64,000 nucleotides of DNA. Source: Nostoc cf. commune SO-36. GTDB taxonomy: Bacteria > Cyanobacteriota > Cyanobacteriia > Cyanobacteriales > Nostocaceae. Of this stretch, positions 56,506-64,000 are shown piece by piece. The notes below the pieces were generated by a model. That model made no database searches. It saw only the letters and a program-made list of their open reading frames with translations, and was not told the origin of the DNA. Made by a program: the position numbers and the translations under genes. The stretch lies in assembly GCF_023734775.1 (NCBI RefSeq), contig NZ_AP025732.1:3168501-3232500 (forward strand). Reading direction: 5' to 3'. Each line of letters begins with the position of its first letter. Position 1 is the first letter of the stretch.

Positions 56506-56746
56506 CTCTTTGTAGCTATTTTTAGTTAGTAATCAAAAATTTTTCCTACGTTTTGTGTCGTAGTTAATCAACTCATTTAGCAAATCAAACAACACTCGCT
56601 CATAGTACAACAGCAAAATCTAATAATTTTAACCATTAAGTGGGTGTTTGCTACTTTTTATTTCACCTATGTGGTTGTCTTGTCTCCTTAAGACTACGGG
56701 TTTTTCAGATCACTTTGCACTTCAAGTCTTAATCGCAGGTCTTATT

Positions 56747-57202
56747 ATGATTTTAATCAATGACTTTTGCTTGACAATTGGGATACTCAAAGGTGTACAA
56801 GTACTTGTTGTAGACAACGATCGCGATACTAGAGATTTGTACGCATTTTTACTCCAAGACCTGAGCGCAAATGTGATTACCGCTGGTTCGGTAAAAGAAG
56901 CTGTAGAAATCCTGAGTTGGTTCATACCCAACATCTTGATCTGTGAAATAAGGTTTTTAGGTGAGAGTATTTATACATTGCTAAATAAATTGAATGCAAT
57001 GGAAGCAGAGAATGGCAATCATATCCCAATCATGGTGACTTCAACCTCTACCACAGGTACTCATGAGCAAATTCCAGATGTAGAGTTTGAAAAATATTTA
57101 CTTAAACCATTTAGCCTTGATAAATTTGTTTTCATGATTTTTAATCAAGTAGAGCAAGATGTGGCAAAAAACTTTTGTCATGATGTAGTAGTTTTACAGT
57201 AG
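56747..57202 (+). CDS. Response-regulator receiver domain with Asp-to-Glu phosphosite
   Basis: 151 residues from ATG 56747; the reading is open to 56648 but that part is not receiver sequence. VQVLVVDNDRDTRDLY holds the acidic pocket, IPNILICEIRFLGESIYTLL has Glu67 where the phosphorylated Asp should be, IMVTSTS keeps the switch Ser/Thr, and YLLKPFSLDKFVFMI the conserved Lys. A stand-alone receiver without output domain. Glu at this site can mimic constant phosphorylation. No kinase is adjacent. Confidence 0.75.
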   Translation: MILINDFCLTIGILKGVQVLVVDNDRDTRDLYAFLLQDLSANVITAGSVKEAVEILSWFIPNILICEIRFLGESIYTLLNKLNAMEAENGNHIPIMVTSTSTTGTHEQIPDVEFEKYLLKPFSLDKFVFMIFNQVEQDVAKNFCHDVVVLQ

Positions 57203-57210
57203 TAAGCTTT

Positions 57211-57240
57211 GTAGAGACGCTGCAATTGCAACGTCTCTAC
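57211..57240. repeat. Palindrome after the receiver gene
   Basis: GTAGAGACG...CGTCTCTAC arms around TGCAATTGCA; related to the core of the element at 42361-42450. Begins 8 bp after the stop codon and may act as a 3' end. Confidence 0.6.
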
Positions 57241-57308
57241 ACCAAGATTTATACATCTAATCAGTAACCAAAAAAAACGGAGGCAGTTATTAACCACCTC
57301 CTAACAAA

Positions 57309-57438
57309 TTAAACCAATTCGCAATTCGCAATTCGCAATTCGCAATTCGCAATTACGTTTTGTGACGGGGATTTAGACCCCGACACAAAACGCGCTGCCT
57401 ATAGAGGCAGGGGACTTAAACCCCCAAAGTTTGTTAAA
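57309..57438. repeat. 130-bp dispersed repeat, copy 2
   Basis: Same orientation and same length as 23502-23631, with one base different (near 57432). Again five AATTCGC units then the GGGGATTTAGACCCC hairpin. Confidence 0.9.
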
Positions 57439-57487
57439 GCTTGGATGGACTGAGAAATGCTTTGACAGCCAGCTAGAAACTCAGCTA

Positions 57488-59467
57488 TCAGCGGCTCAAA
57501 AACATAGTCAAGACCACTCCCAGGATAATCGATCCACTACCAAGAATGAATGACCAAAAGCGATGATAACTGTTGACAATAGTGCCATTTTCACTCTGGA
57601 GTTGAATCAAATCCATCCAAGGTGCAACGCCTCGACGGAACCAACCCACAGCCCCAACTTGTTCACCAATCAAGCTTTGAACTCGTTTCATTCCAAACAA
57701 GAAATTGCCGATGGGGCCAAAGCGTGAGGCGTAATGCAAATAAAGCATTCCACTACGATCCTGAATTTTTAAGTCGGAACCAAACTTATAACCAGCGTCG
57801 CCACGACCAATTAGTTGACCTTCAAGTTTTGTCGGTTGTCCACGCAACGGACTGGCGTAAGGGTCTGACATTAAGGTGAGAATGTCGGTTTCTGGTGCTT
57901 GCTTATAGTCGGGGAACATCACCAAGGCTTTGACCACAATTCCGATCCCTAAGCCTATAAGTGGCGCACCAATTACCAAACCTGTGTTTGGGGAACTTGA
58001 CCACAGAATCACACCCATTACCAAGCCAATGAAGAAACCTATAGTTTCAGCACCGTACAATACAACATCTAAAAAGAAGTTGCCGTAAAGCCTACTCTTA
58101 CTCAGAGTTTTGCCTTCTGCCATCACTCGCCCCATATCAAACTCTGTCGGTAAACCCAATTGTTCGGCATAGTTGCTTAATGCACGAACTCGTTTGCCTG
58201 TCAAGGGGTGGGTGGAATTTAACTCCATCCACCAGCCCCAAGGGTTAAACATATCCCACAGAAAGACGCGACCAACTTTTTGAGTATCGGATGTAATGCG
58301 GTAAGCAGTTCCTGTGGAAGCGGCAGCTTTATGGTCATAGATACCCAAGGCGCGAGTTCCTTCAATTAAACGGCTGGGTTCTTGTGTCCGCGAACCTTCT
58401 TCTAATATTCCGTAGGCAATCTTCACCAAAGCGCGGGATAATCCATTGGGATTACCTGTACTTTCGGCGGCAAAGTGGTCAGCAAAGTATTCCCGTGTGC
58501 GGGAGAGGTACAGCAGTAGATAAGTACCAATGATATAAAACACGTAGGCAACTAGACCCGCAGTTTGCATCGCATCTTTAATTTTGCTATCGCCACCACG
58601 CCCAAATCTTCTGGCTGTGCTGTAAATCAGGTAGCAAATTTGTACCAAGGTAGAAGCTACTGTCATGACTGCAAAATCCCAGTGGACTATGTGCCCCAGT
58701 TCGTGAGCGTAGACAGTAGCAATTTCATCGTCATCCAGGTATGTGAAAAGTCCCTGACTGACTACTAAACGGGCGCTGTTTGGTAATGAACCATAAGTAA
58801 AAGCCGTGGGGTTTTGGTCGTTAATGATGCCCAAACGAGGCGCTTTTAGCTTTTTCTGTTCACAGACTTGGCGAATAACTTTAGCTGTCTCTGGACTGAG
58901 GGTTTCAACTTCTGCTAACTCTACCCAACGAGTTTGGTAAAGCCAGCTTTGGGTTAAGTCCATGAGGAATGGCGAGAGGAAAAAGGCGGCGATATTAAAA
59001 ACTAGCGTAATACCAATAGCGATCGCTAGCCCTTGGAGTGGATCGTCGCTACCCAAAATAAATACTAAGCTCAAACCTAAAGCCAAGACCATGCCAAACA
59101 GCAAGGTCATGGTGACACCAGAAGCTAATGCTAAACTACCACCCACACCCCCCATTGCTAATTTCATCCCAGTGGTAGCGGCGCGACTAGCTTTTTGGCT
59201 GGTATTAGATGGCTGGCGCAAGGATTGACTAGCTTGTTCTGCCCAACTACGAGCTTGTGGGTTTTCACTCATCATTAACTTTTGGCACAGCGCCTTGGCT
59301 TTTTCGATTTCGCCTGTGGCTTGATAGGCTTTCATCAGCCACATCTGTGCTGAAAGATAATCTGAGGAATTGTGTTCAACAGAATCGCGGCAGAATTGTT
59401 CGAGTAATTCAACCGCTTCTTGATAACGTTTTTGGTTTAAGGCATCTAATCCAGATTGCAATGACAT
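57488..59467 (-). CDS. M48-family metalloprotease with N-terminal TPR
   Basis: 659 residues. TPR-like helices at 1-85 (ALNQKRYQEAVELLEQFC), two membrane segments at about 118-138 and 145-165, the zinc site HELGH at 255-259 (YAHELGHIVHWD), more membrane segments, REYFADHFAAES with the third zinc ligand, then a C-terminal part with further membrane helices and a domain ending WSFILGSGSIILGVVLTMF. Resembles HtpX-type proteases of the envelope that remove damaged membrane proteins, but with a much longer tail than HtpX. Single gene, minus strand. Confidence 0.9.
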   Translation of the reverse strand: MSLQSGLDALNQKRYQEAVELLEQFCRDSVEHNSSDYLSAQMWLMKAYQATGEIEKAKALCQKLMMSENPQARSWAEQASQSLRQPSNTSQKASRAATTGMKLAMGGVGGSLALASGVTMTLLFGMVLALGLSLVFILGSDDPLQGLAIAIGITLVFNIAAFFLSPFLMDLTQSWLYQTRWVELAEVETLSPETAKVIRQVCEQKKLKAPRLGIINDQNPTAFTYGSLPNSARLVVSQGLFTYLDDDEIATVYAHELGHIVHWDFAVMTVASTLVQICYLIYSTARRFGRGGDSKIKDAMQTAGLVAYVFYIIGTYLLLYLSRTREYFADHFAAESTGNPNGLSRALVKIAYGILEEGSRTQEPSRLIEGTRALGIYDHKAAASTGTAYRITSDTQKVGRVFLWDMFNPWGWWMELNSTHPLTGKRVRALSNYAEQLGLPTEFDMGRVMAEGKTLSKSRLYGNFFLDVVLYGAETIGFFIGLVMGVILWSSSPNTGLVIGAPLIGLGIGIVVKALVMFPDYKQAPETDILTLMSDPYASPLRGQPTKLEGQLIGRGDAGYKFGSDLKIQDRSGMLYLHYASRFGPIGNFLFGMKRVQSLIGEQVGAVGWFRRGVAPWMDLIQLQSENGTIVNSYHRFWSFILGSGSIILGVVLTMFLSR

Positions 59468-59875
59468 AGGATCTCCCTAGTGAAGGAGTAGCATTTGATC
59501 TATAGATACTCAATATCTCCAGCGATCGTCACTACAATTTCGTAAAAAATTAAATAATGAGAGTATAAATTATTTACTTAAGTAAAAGGCTAGAAAAACA
59601 TACATTACTATGTCTTTCTAGCCTGGGGAACGCATAAATCATATTTAAGATTTACAAATAAAAGCCGTAATAATACTTACAATATTTTTGGTGCTGTAAA
59701 GTTAATGCCTTTTTGTCTGTGTTTGATATTTAGAGAATAAATGTTTTGCACCCAGTCTTGCTTCACCCAATCAGGGTAATTGCTGATTACCCAAATGGTT
59801 CACCCGATTGGAGGAAGACGAATGATGAACATAACCTCAGATTGATAAGATGAGGAAAAGGTAAAGATTTGTACT
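59468..59875. other. Divergent promoter region with one hairpin
   Basis: Between the M48 protease and proA. Contains the inverted repeat 59587-59624 (arms AGGCTAGAAA, with a second ACATA/TATGT pair inside). Nothing else seen. Confidence 0.5.
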
Positions 59876-61183
59876 ATGACTATTTTTAACATTGCTTCTC
59901 CCTTAATTGCGATCGCAGGACAAACCCGCCAAGCTGCAAGTAAGCTAGCGATTCTCTCCACTGAGGCAAAAAATCAGGCTCTTGTTGCGATCGCTCAAGC
60001 TTTAGAATCAGCTAGAGATGAAATTTTACAAGCAAATGTTGCCGATTGTGAAGCTGCGAATGCCGAAGGGATTCCCAAACCACTTTATAAACGCTTGCAG
60101 TTGGATGAACATAAATTAAGAGATGCGATCGCTGGGGTACGAGATGTTGGTAAACTAGCTGATCCAATTGGTAAAGTGCAGATTCACCGCGAACTCGACA
60201 CTGGTTTAATTCTCAAGCGAATTACTTGTCCTTTAGGTGTTTTGGGGATTATTTTTGAAGCCCGTCCAGAGGCGGCGATTCAAATTGTTTCTTTAGCAAT
60301 CAAATCAGGAAACGGTGTAATCCTCAAATGTGGAAAAGAAGCTGTAGGTTCTTGTGAGGCAATAGTTAAAGCAATTAAGCAGGGATTATCTCATACTGCT
60401 GTTAACCCTGATGCTGTACAGTTGCTGACAACCAGAGAAGAAACTTTAGAACTTTTGAAGTTAGATAAATATGTAGATTTAATTATTCCTAGAGGTTCTA
60501 ATTCCTTTGTGCGGTTTGTGCAAGAAAATACGCGAATTCCGGTATTAGGTCACGCCGATGGAATTTGTCATCTTTATATAGATAAAGCCGCCGATCTTTC
60601 TAAAGCAGTTCCAATTACCGTTGATGCCAAAGCCCAATATCCTGCTGTTTGTAATGCAATTGAAACTTTGCTAGTTCACCAATCAATTGCTAACGAATTT
60701 TTACCCAAAGTTGCTGAGGCTTTGCAAGAACGCCATGTAGAATTAAGAGGTGATAAACGCACCTTAAAAATTTTACCGAACATTGCAACGGCAACAGACA
60801 TAGACTGGCAAACAGAATATAGCGATTTTATTTTGTCGATAAAGATTGTAGACTCTATAGAAGATGCGATCGCGCATATTAACGAATATGGTTCTCGTCA
60901 TACCGACGCGATTATTACTGAAGATTCAAACTCTGTTGAAACTTTCTTTGGATTGGTGAATTCAGCTAATATATTCCACAATTGTTCTACCCGATTTGCT
61001 GATGGTTTCCGCTATGGTTTCGGTGCAGAAGTAGGGATTAGTACACAACAAATGCCTCCCCGTGGCCCCGTTGGTTTAGAAGGATTAATCACATACAAAT
61101 ATCAAATGACTGGCGATGGTCATATTGTAGCTACTTACGCTGGGGCTAATGCTAAAGCTTTTACTCATCAAGATTTAGTGTAA
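59876..61183 (+). CDS. proA: Gamma-glutamyl phosphate reductase
   Basis: 435 residues. Reduces glutamyl-5-phosphate to glutamate semialdehyde with NADPH, second step of proline synthesis. Seen: [67 protein letters not shown] (catalytic Cys), [29 protein letters not shown] and [15 protein letters not shown]. Full length, own promoter. Confidence 0.97.
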   Translation: MTIFNIASPLIAIAGQTRQAASKLAILSTEAKNQALVAIAQALESARDEILQANVADCEAANAEGIPKPLYKRLQLDEHKLRDAIAGVRDVGKLADPIGKVQIHRELDTGLILKRITCPLGVLGIIFEARPEAAIQIVSLAIKSGNGVILKCGKEAVGSCEAIVKAIKQGLSHTAVNPDAVQLLTTREETLELLKLDKYVDLIIPRGSNSFVRFVQENTRIPVLGHADGICHLYIDKAADLSKAVPITVDAKAQYPAVCNAIETLLVHQSIANEFLPKVAEALQERHVELRGDKRTLKILPNIATATDIDWQTEYSDFILSIKIVDSIEDAIAHINEYGSRHTDAIITEDSNSVETFFGLVNSANIFHNCSTRFADGFRYGFGAEVGISTQQMPPRGPVGLEGLITYKYQMTGDGHIVATYAGANAKAFTHQDLV

Positions 61184-61367
61184 GTAGTTAGGCACAAATA
61201 AATCTAACTATATTACAGAAGGTAAATCGCTTAAAAGCCTTGCGATCCGGCCAAAGAGCAATTTTATTTTTGTAGCCTTTTCGTATCATGCTTTCCTGCC
61301 GTTACATCGAGTGTCATATTACTTTCGCTACTTTTACCCCGTACTATCAAAATTGAAGTAGTTAACT

Positions 61368-62784
61368 TTAAACTAATGCTTTGAGTAACGCCTGAAGCTT
61401 AAGTTGCACCTCTGCAAACTCCTTGTCAGGATCAGAACCAGCGACGATACCAGCACCAGCATACAATCTCGCGCGATCGCCATCAATTAATGCTGAACGT
61501 ATTCCCACAATAAACTCACAGTTACCGTGAGAATCTATCCAACCTAGAGGCGCAGCATACAAACCCCTTTCAAAGCTTTCGTAACGACGAATTTCGGCAC
61601 AAGCAACATCTCGTGCTGCACCAGCAACGGCTGGTGTAGGATGCAATTGCCCAACAATCTTTAATGGATGTATGTTAGCGGGAACCATAGCACTTATTGG
61701 TGTCCATAAATGCTGGATATTAGATAATTGTCGCAGTCGGGGTGCTAATATTTGCGGTAATAAACCTAGCTGGCATAAGCGTTGTGTAATGAAATCAAGC
61801 ACTAGTGAATGCTCATGCTTTTCTTTTTCACTATTTAGTAAACGATTGGCATTAGCTGCATCTTCAGCAGGGGTTTTACCTTCGTGGTGCAGAACCAGCT
61901 AAAGCATCAGTGATTAACTGTTGATTATTAATACTAATTAATCTTTCTGGACTTGCACCAATAAAGTTTTGTCCTTTGCCATTACTTGTAGAGAAAATAT
62001 AACAATTAGGATGATTTTGTCGAAGATTATTTAATGATTTAACTAAATCAAAGTGGTTGCTTGACTTTACATCTAATATATCTGCTAATACAATTTTGCT
62101 TAAATGACTAGACCGAATCTTTTCTAAAACAGATACTACTGAACGTTTAAATTGGGCAGCATTCGTGACAGATTTTTTATATAAGTTTGCTGGAAAACAA
62201 TCAATATTAGCAGAGTAATATTCTAAAGATTGGATAAATTCAAGTTTATTTTGCACATTTTCCAACAACCTTTGAATATTTGCATCTTCATTGATAATTA
62301 TATTTGTTACTAATATACAACGCTGATTTTTCACAGCTACTTGCCAACGTGGAAGAAAGATGGTAGCAGATGGAAAAGGGTAATCTACTTGGGCATTTTT
62401 ATCAAAAAAGCTGAAATAAGAAAAAAAGTGAGGCCCAGAAAAAGGTTGATTAGCGTTACCAAAATTAATTATATTTTTTAGGCAAGATTTGATAAAATAT
62501 TCAGCCTGAGCAAAACGATCTGCACCATCAATCTGTAATTTTGCTACAGAATCAATTGCTGCGATCGCTTCTCCTTTAGCTTTGTCCTCAAAGTAAAAAT
62601 TTATTTCATTTGCTTGTGTTAGTTTATCCAATACAAGTAAAGGATCAACTAAATCGATCTCTTGAGTAATACTGACAATTTGCTTGCCATTATTTTGGAG
62701 GCACTTTTCTTGGACTGATAACAGAAAATGATATAAATCTTTGCGCTCTACAAACAAGTTGCTACGACATGGTGAAACTGTCAT
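61368..62784 (-). pseudogene. menF: Isochorismate synthase, one frameshift
   Basis: About 470 residues; turns chorismate into isochorismate for phylloquinone/menaquinone. From 62784: N-terminal half, then SSHLSKIVLADILDVKS, CYIFSTSNGKGQNFIGASPERLISI and DALAGSAPR; after one extra A near 61881 the frame changes to GKTPAEDAANANRLLNSEKEKHEHSLVLDFI, LHPTPAVAGAARDVA, YAAPLGWIDSHGNCEF and ARLYAGAGIVAGSDPDKEF, ending at 61368. All chorismate-binding motifs (Glu/His, Lys) are there. The pathway is normally essential for photosystem I cofactor, so a sequencing error is more likely than loss. Divergent from menA. Confidence 0.9.
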
Positions 62785-63189
62785 GGATCTATAGTAAATT
62801 TTTTTTAAGTTAACTTCCTAAAGTGTAATTAATCGTGGTCGTATTTCTACAGGTAACATATTAAGTTGCCATTTTACCAGCGTAGGGTTTGCCTTGTTCG
62901 TGGTGTTCTCAAACCATGATAAGACAGTTTCAGCTTGAGACTACAATGTGAGGGTGAGTGTTAACAACGCAAGGTTAACAAGCCATAGTAAAAGTAGCAG
63001 TTGTTTTTAGATAATGAATATCTAGTACAGTATGACGTAAATAAAGCTACCATTCCAAGAGTTAGAAAGCCCAAATTATAAGTTTTTTGACTTTTGAATT
63101 TTTAATTTTGACTTCCGCGTAGCGGTGCGTCTCTTTAAATCATAAAATCTCAAGTGTGAGTAATATTGCAGTTATTTAATTAATCACAA
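62785..63189. other. Divergent menF/menA promoter region
   Basis: No gene. Two GTTAAC palindromes lie eight bases apart near 62960-62981, and a cyanobacterial repeat fragment near 63114-63132. Regulation unknown. Confidence 0.45.
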
Positions 63190-64000
63190 ATGATGACTAC
63201 CAAGCAAATTTTATATCCCAACACTAAGTTATGGATGGCAGCAATTAAACCGCCAATGTACAGCGTTGCCATTATGCCCATTTGGGTAGGAACAGCAGTA
63301 GCTTATGCAGAAACTAAAATATTTAATGGAACAGTATTTTCTACTTTTGTAGCTGCCGCAATTTTAATTCTTGCCTGGGAAAATATCAGTAATGATGTCT
63401 TTGATTCCGAAACAGGAATTGATAAAAATAAGCACCATTCTCTGGTGAATTTAACAGACAATAAGCCATTAATATTTTGGATAGGAAATTTGTGTTTAGG
63501 TTTGGGGTTGCTGGGCATATTAGCGATCGCCTTTTGGCAACAAGACCTAACTGTTATCGGTATAATACTGCTGTGCTGCGGTTTAGGCTATACGTACCAA
63601 GGGCCTCCCTTTCGCTTAGGATATCAGGGTTTAGGCGAGATTCTTTGCTTTTTTGCCTTTGGCCCCTTAGCAGTTGAGGCAGCATATTACAGCCAAACCC
63701 AAACTTGGTCAATGACAAGTTTATCAGCCTCAGTGATTGTCGGGATTGCCACAACCTTAGTTTTGTTCTGCTCCCACTTTCACCAAGTTAAGGATGACAT
63801 AGCCGCAGGTAAGCGATCGCCTATCGTCCGTCTAGGAACCCAAAAAGGGGCGCAACTCTTAATTTGGTTTACTAGTAGCATTTATGCCCTTACTTTGTTG
63901 TTTGTACTATTGCAAATTTCTCCACCCTGGACGTTATTGAGTTGGGTGAGTTTACCCTTTGCTGTCAAATTATGCCGCCATGTGCAAGAAAATCACAACC
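63190..64000 (+). CDS. menA: 2-carboxy-1,4-naphthoquinone phytyltransferase (MenA), 3' partial
   Basis: Reads without a stop from ATG 63190 (a second ATG follows at once) through the right edge, 270 residues. UbiA-type prenyltransferase: LWMAAIKPPMYSVAIMPIWVG opening, first aspartate motif ENISNDVFDSETGID, YTYQGPPFRLGYQGLGE, and second motif HQVKDDIAAGKRSPIV. About seven membrane helices in the visible part. Attaches the phytyl chain to the naphthoate ring in phylloquinone synthesis. Next to menF, as often in cyanobacteria. Confidence 0.93.
   Translation, partial: MMTTKQILYPNTKLWMAAIKPPMYSVAIMPIWVGTAVAYAETKIFNGTVFSTFVAAAILILAWENISNDVFDSETGIDKNKHHSLVNLTDNKPLIFWIGNLCLGLGLLGILAIAFWQQDLTVIGIILLCCGLGYTYQGPPFRLGYQGLGEILCFFAFGPLAVEAAYYSQTQTWSMTSLSASVIVGIATTLVLFCSHFHQVKDDIAAGKRSPIVRLGTQKGAQLLIWFTSSIYALTLLFVLLQISPPWTLLSWVSLPFAVKLCRHVQENHN

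Overview
The window comes from a filamentous, probably Nostoc-like (Nostocales) cyanobacterium. Evidence: moderate-to-low GC, very frequent GCGATCGC (HIP1) octamers, heptanucleotide tandem repeats, small MITE-like palindromes, several Uma2 and Rpn/DUF4351 nuclease-like genes, a five-gene Nat/Liv-type amino-acid ABC transporter, cyanobacterial small proteins (TMEM14-like, DUF6464-like, small zinc-ribbon) and menaquinone/phylloquinone genes (menF, menA). No rRNA or CRISPR array is present; one tRNA-Lys(CTT) is found.

Layout. 1-4.3 kb: broken Rpn-family gene, aspartoacylase, N-acylglucosamine 2-epimerase, Uma2, secreted cupin. 4.3-8.5 kb (minus): three-gene unit of a DUF2791-type ATPase, a membrane-anchored coiled-coil protein with a TerB-C-like tail, and a heavily frameshifted DUF815 AAA+ ATPase. 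9.5-12.0 kb: a TnpB gene split by a 1323-bp ISAzo13-type element with clear terminal inverted repeats and a 3-bp target duplication. 12.2-15.2 kb: a phosphotransferase-family kinase next to a HopA1-family protein, the pairing known from class V lanthipeptide synthetases, with two small candidate peptide ORFs upstream. 15.3-23.4 kb: exonuclease III, a glycosyltransferase remnant, zinc-ribbon protein, zinc alcohol dehydrogenase, GH10-like secreted hydrolase, membrane protein, a PAS-GAF-GAF histidine kinase that lacks its phosphoacceptor His, and the tRNA.

23.8-29.7 kb (minus): a compact eight-gene biosynthetic operon (unknown protein, KAS III, AcpS-type phosphopantetheinyl transferase, alpha/beta hydrolase with a Cys nucleophile, acyl carrier protein, malonyl-CoA:ACP transacylase, DUF1330-like protein, FAD oxidoreductase). 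It carries its own carrier protein, activating enzyme, loading enzyme and condensing enzyme, so it looks like a self-contained small acyl/polyketide pathway of unknown product. 30.3-33.4 kb: two tandem RTX calcium-binding proteins. 34.6-35.9 kb: second ISAzo13-type transposase. 36.2-41.1 kb: a TetR-controlled redox/detoxification group (GST, SDR, aldo/keto reductase, beta-propeller protein) with visible candidate operators. 42.5-43.5 kb: secreted seven-blade lectin-like protein.

44.1-50.6 kb: Liv/Nat transporter (binding protein, two permeases, two ATPases) interrupted by a Uma2 gene and by an antisense Rpn-family gene. 50.6-53.1 kb: toxin-antitoxin pair, truncated Uma2, NucS-like nuclease. 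53.2-64 kb: phosphatase, glucokinase, secreted protein, remnant of a STAND/NACHT N-terminus, degenerate response regulator, M48 protease, proA, menF (frameshifted) and menA running off the right edge.

Quality caveat: at least seven otherwise conserved genes are split by single-base indels, often in homopolymers. Because menF is among them, many are probably assembly errors rather than real pseudogenes; calls that depend on one base should be read with that in mind.
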